Source: Mesorhizobium sp. J8 (lineage in GTDB: Bacteria > Pseudomonadota > Alphaproteobacteria > Rhizobiales > Rhizobiaceae). Taken from it: a DNA stretch of 64,000 bases. Below the pieces are notes generated by a model, which saw only the letters and a list, made by a program, of their open reading frames with translations, was not told the DNA's origin and did no database searches. Positions 7,605-16,543 of this stretch are shown in pieces; position 1 is the stretch's first letter, and the number at the start of each line of letters is the position of its first letter. The stretch is from positions 5,084,001-5,148,000 of the forward strand of contig NZ_AP024109.1 of assembly GCF_016591715.1 (NCBI RefSeq), written 5' to 3'. The position numbers were made by a program, and so were the translations under genes.

Positions 7605-8672
7605 ATTCTCCGCCGCACCAATAGCCGATGGCACCACAGTTGCTGCCTGGGTTTTGAGCACATCGTCGAGACTGCGCCGCATCCAAAGAAATCGCGTCCA
7701 TTGCGTCTCTGCGGCCGGTGCGATTGTCGTCAGCGTCCTCGGCTCCGACGGTTCCTTGCAGGGCCAGCCAGGCAGGGTTGCAAGCCAGTCGTCATTGTAG
7801 ACGGTCTCGGCATGGCGATGGCCTTCGTCTGGCATGATGACCGCGATCTGTGCGTCCGGAAGGGTCTCTGCAACCCAACCCGCCACCAACGCGGCGGCGC
7901 CGCTGGTCGGCCCCATGAAGATCCCGTGCTCGCGCAGCAAACGGTGCGCACTCAGATACGCCGGATAGGCGCCGACCCAATGGATCTCGTCGACAAGCTC
8001 ATGCCTGACGTTTTTCGGCAGAACGCTGTTGCCCAGGCCCCGCAGCATGCGTTTGCCGACGGGCTGCCCGAACAGAATGCTGCAATGGGTATCGACGGCA
8101 AACACCGTCAGGTGGGGAAAGACCGTTCGCAGAAAGGAGGCCGTGCCGCACAACGAGCCGCCGGTCCCTATGCAGCCGACCAGACAATCGACCTTTCCCA
8201 TCGCCCGAATGAAAAGTTCAGCCAGCCGCGCATAGGCAAGCCAGTTCCCCGGACTGTCATATTGGCGGGTCCAGAAGCCGTCCGGCTCCTTGGCGAGGAT
8301 TTCCTGCAGGCGCTCAAGCCGGCCAGGCTGGTTGCCGTCGCCGCGCGGATCGTCAAGCGCGATGACCGTGGCGCCGATGCGCTCCAGCCGGGCTTTGTAT
8401 TTGGCGTCGATAAGCGTCGAAGCGGTGACGAGGGTAAGGCGATAGCCACGCGCCGCCGCCAGCAGCGCCACCGCCATGCCGAACGTGCCGGATGTCGTTT
8501 CGACGATGTGGGAGCCTGGCTTCAGTTCGCCATTCGACGCTGCCCGATCGAGAATGTAGCGAGCCGGCATCAGCTTCATCAGCGGAAAAGCCGCCGCGAC
8601 CAAATTTGGCGCCAGGCGAGCCAGGCGTGGAGTTTCGAGGTCCCTGAAATAGTCGACGGCGAGGGTCACCAT
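7599..8672 (-). CDS. Cysteine-synthase/SbnA-like fold-type II PLP enzyme
   Basis: 357 residues. The candidate PLP lysine lies in FPLMKLMPARYIL, where family members usually read NPTGSIKDR, so the active-site approach is divergent. The pyridoxal phosphate loop is ETTSGTFGMAVA, the glycine-rich phosphate site is GCIGTGGSLCGTA, and the C-terminal ring-N region is PTSGAAALVAG. Relatives exchange a beta-leaving group of O-acetyl- or O-phospho-serine for sulfide or another amine. The gene overlaps the upstream kinase gene by 7 nt (translational coupling), which suggests the kinase supplies its phosphorylated substrate. About 60 extra C-terminal residues lack recognisable motifs. Confidence 0.82.
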   Translation of the reverse strand: MVTLAVDYFRDLETPRLARLAPNLVAAAFPLMKLMPARYILDRAASNGELKPGSHIVETTSGTFGMAVALLAAARGYRLTLVTASTLIDAKYKARLERIGATVIALDDPRGDGNQPGRLERLQEILAKEPDGFWTRQYDSPGNWLAYARLAELFIRAMGKVDCLVGCIGTGGSLCGTASFLRTVFPHLTVFAVDTHCSILFGQPVGKRMLRGLGNSVLPKNVRHELVDEIHWVGAYPAYLSAHRLLREHGIFMGPTSGAAALVAGWVAETLPDAQIAVIMPDEGHRHAETVYNDDWLATLPGWPCKEPSEPRTLTTIAPAAETQWTRFLWMRRSLDDVLKTQAATVVPSAIGAAENL

Positions 8673-9604
8673 GTCCAGCCCTCCGCATTGACCAGATGGA
8701 CCTCGACGTCCTTGAAGCCGGCGCGTCTTATCTGTTGTGCGACCAGAGCTGCCCGTCGCTTCAGATTCGATGCGAAAAGATCGAAGATGAGACCGAACAA
8801 CGACCCGCTATGGGCGACTTGCACGCCGCACGCCCCGGCCCGCCTGGCGATTTCAGCGATCTCGTCGAAACCCTGTTTCGGCAAATGCCGTTGACTGATC
8901 AAGGCACTGGCCGAGGCGGCACGTCCAAGAAGATTGGGATCCTGAAGGGAAACCGCCCGCGCCACCAGCGCCCGAAGCACGCCGAATTCCTGGATTTCGG
9001 CACTGTCGTAGCGCGCCGGCGGCAGCTGCAATGTATCGACCGGGACACCGCCATTCGCCTTGAACCCGACCAGTAGCAGCGGCGGGAGCGAGCCGCCGAA
9101 ATTCTCAATCACCCGGCCCTCGCGTTGCGCGAACAGGACCGCATGCTCATCGAATGCGATCGCGTCGCTGGCGCGCTCAGCGGCAACGGCGAGACGGCCG
9201 ATGGTCGAGGACCGCAACTGCACCTTGAGGGCCGCGGCAACCGCGCGAATGGAAGCGACGACGTCCGCGGTTGATGAGCCGTAGCCGTGCCCCACGGGAA
9301 TCGAGCTTTGCAGCGTCAACACGCCACCACCGGTCGCATTCAAGAAATCGAGCGTGAGCCGCGCGGCTGCCGACGCCTTGATCTTATGATCCGGGTGGAC
9401 AATGACCGCATCGTCGCCGCTCCTGGCAAAGGTCGCCTCGGACCTCAAACCGGCAATCGGGAGCGTGACGAGCCCGCGATGAAGGCGCCCGCCATCGTCC
9501 TTGAAGACGCCCTGGATGAGTTCGCCGTGATGCCCAATTGCCGCTCCCCTTCCGATCGAGGGCCGCGGCGTTTCACGGCTCGTAAGATCGCCAGCGCCAG
9601 CCAT
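8666..9604 (-). CDS. GHMP kinase, PduX/L-threonine-kinase-like
   Basis: 312 residues. It starts with GHHGELIQGVF, the hallmark N-terminal motif of PduX-type kinases, and has the GHMP ATP loop PVGHGYGSSTADVVAS. The C-terminal GHMP motif reads CGVQVAHSGSLFGLIF. PduX and BluE phosphorylate L-threonine for cobalamin side-chain synthesis, but no cobalamin genes are seen here. The next two PLP enzymes both handle phospho-amino-acid chemistry, so the product is more likely their substrate (O-phospho-threonine, -serine or -homoserine). Start ATG 9604 has GGGGGAG 6 nt upstream. It lies 128 bp after the transketolase gene and overlaps the downstream PLP gene. Confidence 0.82.
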   Translation of the reverse strand: MAGAGDLTSRETPRPSIGRGAAIGHHGELIQGVFKDDGGRLHRGLVTLPIAGLRSEATFARSGDDAVIVHPDHKIKASAAARLTLDFLNATGGGVLTLQSSIPVGHGYGSSTADVVASIRAVAAALKVQLRSSTIGRLAVAAERASDAIAFDEHAVLFAQREGRVIENFGGSLPPLLLVGFKANGGVPVDTLQLPPARYDSAEIQEFGVLRALVARAVSLQDPNLLGRAASASALISQRHLPKQGFDEIAEIARRAGACGVQVAHSGSLFGLIFDLFASNLKRRAALVAQQIRRAGFKDVEVHLVNAEGWTW

Positions 9605-9731
9605 TTTCATCTCCCCCACGCTTTCTCGCAGCGAAGGAGGATGGCGCTGGGGGCTCACAGCCGCCCTCAAGGAATTCCGGTATTGACGGCTTGCTGTCGA
9701 ACGAGCCGGCCGGGAGGCGCACGATCCATCG

Positions 9732-12113
9732 TCAGGCGGCGGAGCCGAGATGCCTCAGCGGCCGGCCAACCGAAATCGATTGCGCCGCAGCCATGATACC
9801 CTCGGCATTGATCGCGTAATGCCGGTAGAGATCCGCGATCGTGCCGGTCTGGCCGAAGTGCTCGACCCCCAAGGCGCGTGTACGGTGGCCATGGACCGAC
9901 CCCAGCCAGGCGAGCGTCGCGGGATGCCCGTCCAGCACCGTCACGATGGCGCAGGAACTGGGAAGGCCGGCCAGAAGGCGCTCGACGTGACTCGAGGCGT
10001 GCGGATGGCCGTACTGGCGCGCGCGGGCCGCGGCGGACCAGCCGGCGTTCAGCCGATCGGCCGAGGTCACGGCCAGAAGCCCGATGTCGCGGCGATCGCC
10101 GCCCATCAACCCCAGCGCCTGTACCGCTTCGGGCGCGACTGCTCCCGAGTAAGCTATCACCAGTTCGGCATTTGGCCCGGGCTCGCGCAGCCAGTAGGCG
10201 CCATCGACGATGTCGCGCGCCAGCTTGCTTTCCATCGGGCGTGTCGGTTGCTCGATCGAGCGCGTCGAGAGCCTCAAGTAGACCGAACCTCCGGTCTGAT
10301 CGCGCAGCCAGGTATGGTCGTCAGGCTCGGCTTCGGCGCTACGCTGCATATAGTCGAATCCCCAACGCAGGATGGTCGCCAGTTCATCGACATAGGCCGG
10401 CTCGAACGTCGCCAGACCGTCCTGCGCCATGCCGATCAGCGGTGTGGCGATCGACTGATGCGCTCCGCCTTCGGGAGCCAGCGCCACGCCGGAGGGCGTC
10501 GCCGCCAGGACAAAGCGGGCGTCCTGGTAACAGGCATAGTTGAGCGCATCGAGCCCGCGCTTGATGAAGGGATCGTAGAGCGTGCCGACCGGAAGCAGGC
10601 GCTCGCCGTGGAGCGAGTGCGACAGGCCGAGGGCCGAAAGCATCGTGAAAAGGTTCATCTCGGAGATGCCCAGTTCGATATGCTGTCCGGACGGCGCAAA
10701 CGTCCAGTTGAAGGTGGAGGGGATGCGCTCCTCGCGGAAAATGTCCGCCTGACCGCCGCGGGCGAACAGGCCCCGCCTGTTTACCCAGGCGCCCAGATTG
10801 GTCGAGACAGTGACGTCGGGTGACGTCGTGACGACACGGCTGGCAAAATCGCTGTCCGACTTTGCAATCTCGTGCATCAAAAGCCCGAAGCCTTGTTGTG
10901 TCGACATGAACGGCTGAGCGGCGAAGCCGATGCGCGCCGGCACCGGAATGGCAGGGGCCTTATGACGACGCGGGGCTGCCTGCGCGAAAGGCGAGGACGC
11001 GAGGAAATCCCGTATCGCAGCCTCGTCATAGGCGAGGCCCTCGAACATGTCCCATTCGCGGCCCTCGCGGACACCCATGCCTTGCCGCAACGCGTCGACT
11101 TGCGCCGGCGTCATCAATCCGGCGTGGTTGTCCTTGTGGCCGGCGAGCGGCAGGCCAAAGCCCTTGATCGTATAGGCGATGAAGCAGGTCGGGCGATCAT
11201 GCCCGCGCGCTTCCTCGAAAGCATCGATGATGGTCTCAAGATCGTGGCCGCCGAGATTTGCCATCAATGCGGCAAGCTCTTCGTCGCTGCGCTTCTCGAT
11301 CAGGCGGCTGACCGGTCCCTGGTCGCCCAGATCGTCCAGCAGACGCCTGCGCCATGCCGCGCCGCCCTGGAAGGTCAGCGCGGAATAGAGCTGATTGGGA
11401 CATGCGTCGATCCAGGCCCGCAGCTTTTCGCCGCCCTCCTCCTCGAAGGCGGCCTGTTGCAATGTCCCGTGTTTGAGGATCACCACGTCCCAGCCGAAGT
11501 TGCGAAAAATGGTTTCGAACCGCTGCCACAGGCCTTCGCGCACCACCGCGTCGAGGCTCTGCCTGTTGTAGTCGACGATCCACCAGGTGTTGCGCAGGCC
11601 CTGCTTCCAGCCCTCGAGAAGCGCCTCGAAGATATTGCCTTCATCCATTTCGGCGTCGCCGAGCAGAGCGACCATCCGGCCTTCCGGCTGGTCGGTGTTC
11701 CAGCCTTTTGCCCTGACATAGTCCTGGACCAGAGAGGAGAACAGGGTCTGCGCGACGCCCAGTCCAACCGACCCGGTCGAGAAATCGACATCGTCGATAT
11801 CCTTGGTTCGGGACGGATAGGACTGCGCCCCGCGATACGCGCGAAAATTCTGCAGCTGCTGAAGCGTCTGCTTGCCGAACAGATACTGGATCGCATGGAA
11901 GACCGGGCTGGCATGCGGCTTGACGGCGACGCGGTCTTCCGGCCTCAGGATCTTGAAATAGAGCGCCGTCATCAAGGTCGAGGCGGACGCCGACGACGCC
12001 TGGTGGCCGCCGACCTTGAGGCCGTCCGCCGAGTCGCGAAGATGATTGGCGTGATGGATTATCCAGACGGCCAGCCAGAGGACCTTGCGCTCAAGCTCGG
12101 AAAGGATCGTCAT
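9732..12113 (-). CDS. AceE-type transketolase / pyruvate dehydrogenase E1-like enzyme
   Basis: 793 residues, thiamine-diphosphate enzyme of the homodimeric E1 (AceE) superfamily. The ThDP/Mg motif is GDAEMDEGNIFEALLEGWKQ to WIVDYNRQSLD. Other family segments are GGHQASSASA near the N-terminus, SVGLGVAQTL, and the pyrimidine-domain segment QHIELGISEMNLFTMLSALG. E1 converts a 2-oxo acid or ketose to an enzyme-bound acyl group. No E2 or E3 gene is present here, so it may act as a stand-alone transketolase. Start ATG 12113 has AGGGAG upstream; longer in-frame Mets read through the promoter. Divergent from an lrp gene with a palindrome between them, and first of a transketolase-kinase-PLP operon. 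Confidence 0.85.
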   Translation of the reverse strand: MTILSELERKVLWLAVWIIHHANHLRDSADGLKVGGHQASSASASTLMTALYFKILRPEDRVAVKPHASPVFHAIQYLFGKQTLQQLQNFRAYRGAQSYPSRTKDIDDVDFSTGSVGLGVAQTLFSSLVQDYVRAKGWNTDQPEGRMVALLGDAEMDEGNIFEALLEGWKQGLRNTWWIVDYNRQSLDAVVREGLWQRFETIFRNFGWDVVILKHGTLQQAAFEEEGGEKLRAWIDACPNQLYSALTFQGGAAWRRRLLDDLGDQGPVSRLIEKRSDEELAALMANLGGHDLETIIDAFEEARGHDRPTCFIAYTIKGFGLPLAGHKDNHAGLMTPAQVDALRQGMGVREGREWDMFEGLAYDEAAIRDFLASSPFAQAAPRRHKAPAIPVPARIGFAAQPFMSTQQGFGLLMHEIAKSDSDFASRVVTTSPDVTVSTNLGAWVNRRGLFARGGQADIFREERIPSTFNWTFAPSGQHIELGISEMNLFTMLSALGLSHSLHGERLLPVGTLYDPFIKRGLDALNYACYQDARFVLAATPSGVALAPEGGAHQSIATPLIGMAQDGLATFEPAYVDELATILRWGFDYMQRSAEAEPDDHTWLRDQTGGSVYLRLSTRSIEQPTRPMESKLARDIVDGAYWLREPGPNAELVIAYSGAVAPEAVQALGLMGGDRRDIGLLAVTSADRLNAGWSAAARARQYGHPHASSHVERLLAGLPSSCAIVTVLDGHPATLAWLGSVHGHRTRALGVEHFGQTGTIADLYRHYAINAEGIMAAAQSISVGRPLRHLGSAA

Positions 12114-12200
12114 CGTCGGGCTCCCTGTGAAATCGCGCCTCAACGATACCCGCGTCGACCTTCCGAATGTGGCTATTCTTGCGCAAAGCGATCGATGATA

Positions 12201-12217
12201 TTGGCTGATCCAGCCAA
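12201..12217. promoter_or_regulatory. Palindrome between transketolase and lrp genes
   Basis: TTGGCTG-ATC-CAGCCAA is a perfect 7-bp inverted repeat in the 128-bp divergent intergenic region, 25 bp before the lrp start. It is the expected place for an Lrp/AsnC operator that controls the operon and the regulator itself. Confidence 0.6.
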
Positions 12218-12241
12218 TTGCGGCCCATAGATGAGGGAAAC

Positions 12242-12709
12242 ATGCCAAATCCGGCGCTTGACGCAATCGACCTGAAGATCATCGCTGCGCTGCAGAAGAA
12301 CGCAAAGGCCACTTCGAACGACCTCGCCGAAGCCGTCGGTCTTTCGCCCTCGCCTTGCGCTCGGCGCGTCAGGCTCCTGGAGAACGCCGGCGTCATCAAG
12401 GGCTACACCGTGGTGGTCGACCAGAAGAAGCTCGGACTGCCGATCAGCGCCTTCGCGTCGATCAAGCTTGAACGGCAGCGCGAGGACGATCTCGACCGGT
12501 TCTCGCAAGCCGTGCTGCGCTGGCCGGAGGTGGTCGACTGTTATCTGATGACCGGCCAGCGCGACTACCTGATGCGCATCGTGGTGCGCGACCTCGAGGC
12601 CTATGAGCGGTTCATCAAGGACAAGCTGACGCGGCTGGACAATATCGCTTCGATCGAAAGCAGTTTCGCCCTGGGTCAGGTCAAGCGCTCGGAAGCGCTG
12701 CCAATCTGA
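12242..12709 (+). CDS. Lrp/AsnC-family transcriptional regulator
   Basis: 155 residues. N-terminal winged helix-turn-helix (LDAIDLKIIAALQKNAKATSNDLAEAVGLSPSPCARRVRLLE) is followed by an RAM/AsnC ligand-binding domain with the segment CYLMTGQRDYLMRIVVRDLEAYERFI. Such regulators sense amino acids and often control a divergent metabolic operon. ATG 12242 has GAGGGA 3 nt upstream, favouring it over the in-frame TTG at 12218. The ligand is probably the substrate or product of the adjacent pathway (inference). Confidence 0.92.
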   Translation: MPNPALDAIDLKIIAALQKNAKATSNDLAEAVGLSPSPCARRVRLLENAGVIKGYTVVVDQKKLGLPISAFASIKLERQREDDLDRFSQAVLRWPEVVDCYLMTGQRDYLMRIVVRDLEAYERFIKDKLTRLDNIASIESSFALGQVKRSEALPI

Positions 12710-12787
12710 TAGAGCGAGTATTCCGCAACGGCCATCGCGGCGACAGCCGATCTGCGTGACCTTGCGCGGGTCGAGAGCGGATGCGCC

Positions 12788-13225
12788 TCAAGATCGGCGG
12801 TCCCTGGCCGCATCCTCGATCAATCTCGCCAGCAACTGGCGGAATCGTTGGTCAGACTTGTCCCCAATGTTTCCTATATCTTCCGCCACCATGCCGGGTG
12901 CAGAAACCGACGCCTCCCCACTTATCGAAACGCTGACCTTGAAGGCCCTCGCGTGGTTTTTCTCCACCGCTCCATTCCCGTAGATTCGGAATTCAACAGA
13001 CGGCGCAACGGCGCTATCCTCGGGGCGTGGGATGGGTTCTATATCGATGATCACCTCTCCCGCCACGTCTGCCTTGGCCGCTTCCAATGACGCGACCACG
13101 ACCTCCGTTAGCCAATCTCTGGCCTGGGCGCCAAAGTCCACCTTTGGAGTATGCCCATCCGCGCTCTCGTCCTGCCGACGGTGAGCCTTCTTGCCCCGCT
13201 CAAGGGCCTCTTTGAACTTGGACAT
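12788..13225 (-). CDS. Conserved-looking hypothetical protein
   Basis: 145 residues, hydrophilic and charged, starting MSKFKEALERGKKAHRR. No recognised motif. A central segment reads GEVIIDIEPIPRPEDSA and is followed by alternating strand-like hydrophobics, suggesting a small alpha/beta fold. Codon use and third-position GC match real genes here. It stands between the lrp gene and ligD with no operon partner. Function unknown. Confidence 0.6.
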   Translation of the reverse strand: MSKFKEALERGKKAHRRQDESADGHTPKVDFGAQARDWLTEVVVASLEAAKADVAGEVIIDIEPIPRPEDSAVAPSVEFRIYGNGAVEKNHARAFKVSVSISGEASVSAPGMVAEDIGNIGDKSDQRFRQLLARLIEDAARDRRS

Positions 13226-13518
13226 TTCTGGCCGCCTTCGACCTGTCAGGCATGAGATACGGCAGATCGGCCGCAGCTCTCCAATCTAAAGAACGCACGC
13301 GATCCTCGGATGTTGCGCCTCGACGAAATTGCCGCTTTGGACACGCATACCTGACGGCGCTGTCCGGGTTTGCTTGCGGAGTGCATGGCTGGACCGCCGG
13401 TTCCGATGGCTAGATCGGCATCAAAGTGGAGGGGTCTTAAATGTTATTGAGCCGCGTGGTTACTTGCCTTCGCTTCCAAGAAGGATGAACTGAGCGCCGC
13501 AAGTTAAGCGGCTTCGCA
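13226..13518. other. Intergenic stretch without recognised features
   Basis: About 290 bp between the start of the hypothetical gene and the end of ligD. No convincing coding frame, RNA gene, repeat or terminator was recognised. Confidence 0.5.
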
Positions 13519-15288
13519 CTACGCTACCTTTCGAACAGCAGCCCTGAATGGGTGATCGATGGTGAAGGCGTCCGGCTGGATTCCCCGCTCGATCTGCGTC
13601 CATGTGACAGGATGGGCAATAGGAAAGCCGGGCCGCGCTCGTGGCGAGAACGTACCGATCGCAGTATTGCCGCGCCCGTTGCGCAGATAGTCGAGGAAGA
13701 TGCGACCCCGTCGGGCTGCTGGATCGGCTGACAAGAGGTAACGGTCCGGCTTGGCATCGATGAGGCACTGGGCGAGCGATTTGGCGAGTTGCCGCGCCCT
13801 GTCGTGGGTTACACCCGAAGCCAGCGGAGCCGTCAGGTGAATGCCTTTGCCCCCGGTGACCTTCGGCCAGCTCCGCAACCCAGCCGCTTCCATGATTTCA
13901 CGTAGCGACAGCGCCGTCTCGATCACCGCATCCCATGGCACGCCTTCGCCAGGATCGAGGTCGAGCACGAGCTGGTCGGCATGCTCGATGCCGTCAACCG
14001 CAGCGTTCCAAGGATGCAGCTCGACAGCGTCCATTTCGACCAACCCAAGCAGCCCGTCGAGATCATCCACCCAGACCCGAACACCTTCGCCGCCCTCGCG
14101 CTTCTGAACGCGTAGCTGGTGCACCGGTCCTGGTATCGGAGGCAGCGGTCCCTTGTGATAGAAGGTGGCCCCGTGCGCATGACGGACCAGCTTCAGTGGT
14201 CTTCGGCCCAGATAAACCATTGCTCGGTCGGCCACCCGCCGCCAGTAGTCCACGAGCTGTTCCCTGGAAGGTGCAACAGCATCGGGTAGCAGCTGGAGAA
14301 TGTTCTCGCGAGGAACGCCATGCTGGCCCTCCAACCTGCGCTTGGAGGGCGACGGCGGCTTCGCCGGGATCACCTGGAGATCCTCGCGCAATCCCTTGAA
14401 CACGGCCTCGCGCAAGATGCCCCGGTCCGTCACGCCACTGAACTGCACCTCCGCCAGCACCTCCGGCCGGACCCACGTCGCCTTGGGCTTTTTGATCGGC
14501 TCCGAGAGAGGTGATTTGCTGATGATGAGCGGATCAAGCCGCTCGCGAACCCGCCGGGCTTCCCCCAGCGTATAGCCGCTTTGCGCTTTTCCAGCATAGA
14601 GCAGCCGCTCGCCCTGCCACCTGCCGATATAGAGCGAAGCAATGCGGCGTGGCTGCGCGCCAAGCTTTTCGACGAAAGCGACAATCGGGAACGTGTCGCT
14701 CTTGACGCACTTGACCTTGAGCCAGCTCGTTTGGACACCGGAGCGGTAGGGAGAGTCAGCCCGCTTTGAGACCACACCCTCCAGGCCCATGCGGCAGGCA
14801 TGGTCGAACACGTCCTTGCCGCTGATTTCCAGGTGTTCGGCATAGGTGAGTGTTGGAGCCGTTTCCTGCAGCAGCCCGTGCAGAGCGGCTTTGCGCTCAA
14901 TCAGCGGCTGCTGCCGAAGGTCGCGGCCGTTGAGGTGCAAAAGATCGAACGCAAAGAACATGAGCTTCGGCGAGTTCGGATTTCCCAGCTCCCGCTCAAG
15001 AGCTTGGAAATCCGGTAAGCCAGTCTTGCCGAGGACGACCGCTTCGCCATCGAGGATTGCGGATCGGACCGGCAGGTTCGCCGCCGTCTGGACGATCCGT
15101 TTGTACCGATGCGACCAGTCATAGCCGCGACGCGTGAAGGCACGTGCCGCACCACCTTCAACGATAAGCTCGGTCCGGTAGCCATCGTATTTGATTTCGT
15201 GCAGCCAGTCCGCGTCGGCAGGAGCGTTCTCGACCAGCGTCGGTGATTGGAATTCGATGAAGGCGAGGTGACCGGTCGATTTACGCAT
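13519..15288 (-). CDS. ligD: ATP-dependent DNA ligase D, ligase plus polymerase domains
   Basis: 589 residues. The ligase domain comes first, with the adenylated Lys33 in EIKYDGYR, followed by the motif EAVVLG, the family segment FFAFDLLHLNG, EGVVSKR and the SWLKVKC lysine motif V. A C-terminal primase/polymerase domain follows with catalytic aspartates in LVLDLDPGEG and the segment VTGGKGIHLTAPL. The phosphoesterase domain of longer LigD forms is absent. LigD seals double-strand breaks with Ku in bacterial non-homologous end joining; no ku gene is in the window. A second, different LigD of the same domain order is at 49016-50926. Confidence 0.92.
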   Translation of the reverse strand: MRKSTGHLAFIEFQSPTLVENAPADADWLHEIKYDGYRTELIVEGGAARAFTRRGYDWSHRYKRIVQTAANLPVRSAILDGEAVVLGKTGLPDFQALERELGNPNSPKLMFFAFDLLHLNGRDLRQQPLIERKAALHGLLQETAPTLTYAEHLEISGKDVFDHACRMGLEGVVSKRADSPYRSGVQTSWLKVKCVKSDTFPIVAFVEKLGAQPRRIASLYIGRWQGERLLYAGKAQSGYTLGEARRVRERLDPLIISKSPLSEPIKKPKATWVRPEVLAEVQFSGVTDRGILREAVFKGLREDLQVIPAKPPSPSKRRLEGQHGVPRENILQLLPDAVAPSREQLVDYWRRVADRAMVYLGRRPLKLVRHAHGATFYHKGPLPPIPGPVHQLRVQKREGGEGVRVWVDDLDGLLGLVEMDAVELHPWNAAVDGIEHADQLVLDLDPGEGVPWDAVIETALSLREIMEAAGLRSWPKVTGGKGIHLTAPLASGVTHDRARQLAKSLAQCLIDAKPDRYLLSADPAARRGRIFLDYLRNGRGNTAIGTFSPRARPGFPIAHPVTWTQIERGIQPDAFTIDHPFRAAVRKVA

Positions 15289-15479
15289 GCACTCGAACTC
15301 CTGGACCGGGATTCAAACCGGGCAGGAGCAATCGGTTCCAAAGATTTTAGCAAAATTGAATATGATTGTCGGCCGCCGACGCGGTCGGCTGCTGCCTCTG
15401 AAGCTCTTAGACCTTGTAGGCGATGATCGTGCGCCGTTCGCTTAACGGTCACTCCAGCGGTGAGCCACTTCTCGTTTCT

Positions 15480-15495
15480 GCAATATTTTGTACAT
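15480..15495 (+). promoter_or_regulatory. Shared GCAATATT-TGTACAT box, copy 2 (binding-protein gene)
   Basis: GCAATATTTTGTACAT, one mismatch to the copy at 1117-1132, about 100 bp before the binding-protein ATG. It is followed by the AT-rich run ATTTTGTATATCTATATTGAC, a likely promoter region within otherwise GC-rich DNA. Confidence 0.5.
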
Positions 15496-15597
15496 ATTTT
15501 GTATATCTATATTGACGCGAGAGCGGGCCTCAACGTAGCGTTGAAGGGCCGGGGCCGGGTCCCTGCGCGCAACTCAATCTCACGGGAGGACTGCACG

Positions 15598-16470
15598 ATG
15601 AAATTTCGAGCCCGATCGGCCGCCATTGGCCTCGCCTGCATCGCCTATGCCGCGATTGTCGGATCTGTGCTGCCGGCCACGGCGGAAACGACAAAGGAAC
15701 GCGTCTTGAGAGAGGGCAGGATCGTGATCGGCATCCACAACCGCGCGCCATGGGGCTACAAGAAGGAAGAGACCGGCGAGTTGCTCGGCTGGCACCCCGA
15801 CCTGCTCAGAGCGGCGTTCGCCGACCTCGGCGTCAAGCAGATCGACTTCCAGGTCACCGAGTTCGGCGCGTTGATCCCTGGCTTGATGGCCGGGCGCTTC
15901 GACGCCGTGGCGTCCGGCTTGTCGATAACGCCGCCGCGGTGCCAGCAGGTCGCCTTCGGCGCTCCCGACCTGAGGCAGGACGACGCGGCGATCGTGCTCG
16001 CCGGCAATCCCAAGGCGATCCATGGCTATGCCGATCTTGCCAAGAAATCCGACACCATCATGGGTGGCGGCCGCGGCAGCAACGTCATCCAGAACGCCAT
16101 CGCCGAGGGCGTCCCTCAGGATCGCATCCTGCAGTTTCCCGACATCGAGACCAACATCGCGGCACTGCGCGCCGGCCGCATCGACGCCGCTGTATTTTCT
16201 TCCCCGACGGCGATCGGGCTGCTGGCCGGCAAAAAGAGCCCCGATCTCGAGCGCGCCACCCCATTCACGACCGACGAGAAGTCGATCAGCTACGTCGCGA
16301 TCGCCTTCAGGAAGGATGATGGCGACCTGCGCGACCTCTATAATCAGGGGCTGGCCAAGGTCATGTCGAGCGGCACGATTGCCACGATCATGGCGAGGTA
16401 CGGATTTGGTCCCACGGAAAACGTGCCGCCAGGATTGACGACCTCGCAGTTGTGCGGAGCCGCCAACTGA
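15598..16470 (+). CDS. Periplasmic amino-acid/ectoine-type binding protein (EhuB-like)
   Basis: 290 residues with an N-terminal signal peptide ending near LPATAE. The mature protein has the SBP_bac_3 pattern: VLREGRIVIGIHNRAPWGY, then VTEFGALIPGLMAGRFDAVASGLSITP split by usual family spacing, and FPDIETNIAALRAGRIDA. The segment order resembles EhuB, the ectoine/hydroxyectoine binding protein. Start ATG 15598 has GGGAGGA upstream. No permease or ATPase is adjacent; the matching subunits are at 1336-3420 and share an upstream sequence motif. The substrate is probably a small zwitterionic amino-acid derivative, but it cannot be identified here. Confidence 0.87.
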   Translation: MKFRARSAAIGLACIAYAAIVGSVLPATAETTKERVLREGRIVIGIHNRAPWGYKKEETGELLGWHPDLLRAAFADLGVKQIDFQVTEFGALIPGLMAGRFDAVASGLSITPPRCQQVAFGAPDLRQDDAAIVLAGNPKAIHGYADLAKKSDTIMGGGRGSNVIQNAIAEGVPQDRILQFPDIETNIAALRAGRIDAAVFSSPTAIGLLAGKKSPDLERATPFTTDEKSISYVAIAFRKDDGDLRDLYNQGLAKVMSSGTIATIMARYGFGPTENVPPGLTTSQLCGAAN

Positions 16471-16513
16471 CCGGGTCGGCAACGGTAACCCGTCCAGCAG
16501 CCAACAGGACCTG

Positions 16514-16543
16514 AAGGCGCCACGCGAGCCCGGGCGGCGCCTT
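16514..16543. terminator. Hairpin between convergent binding-protein and copG genes
   Basis: AAGGCGCC (16514-16521) pairs with GGCGCCTT (16536-16543) across a GC-rich 14-nt loop. Placed between two convergent genes, it fits a bidirectional terminator, although the following T-runs are short. Confidence 0.5.

Noticed and set aside
7701..8894. 397-codon plus-strand frame over the PLP gene
   Set aside because: It is the antisense shadow of the cysteine-synthase-like and kinase genes; no start signal or domain.
8666..9604. Cobalamin-related threonine kinase (PduX/BluE) role
   Set aside because: No cobalamin or propanediol genes occur in the window and the gene is coupled to PLP enzymes; kept only as a family relationship.
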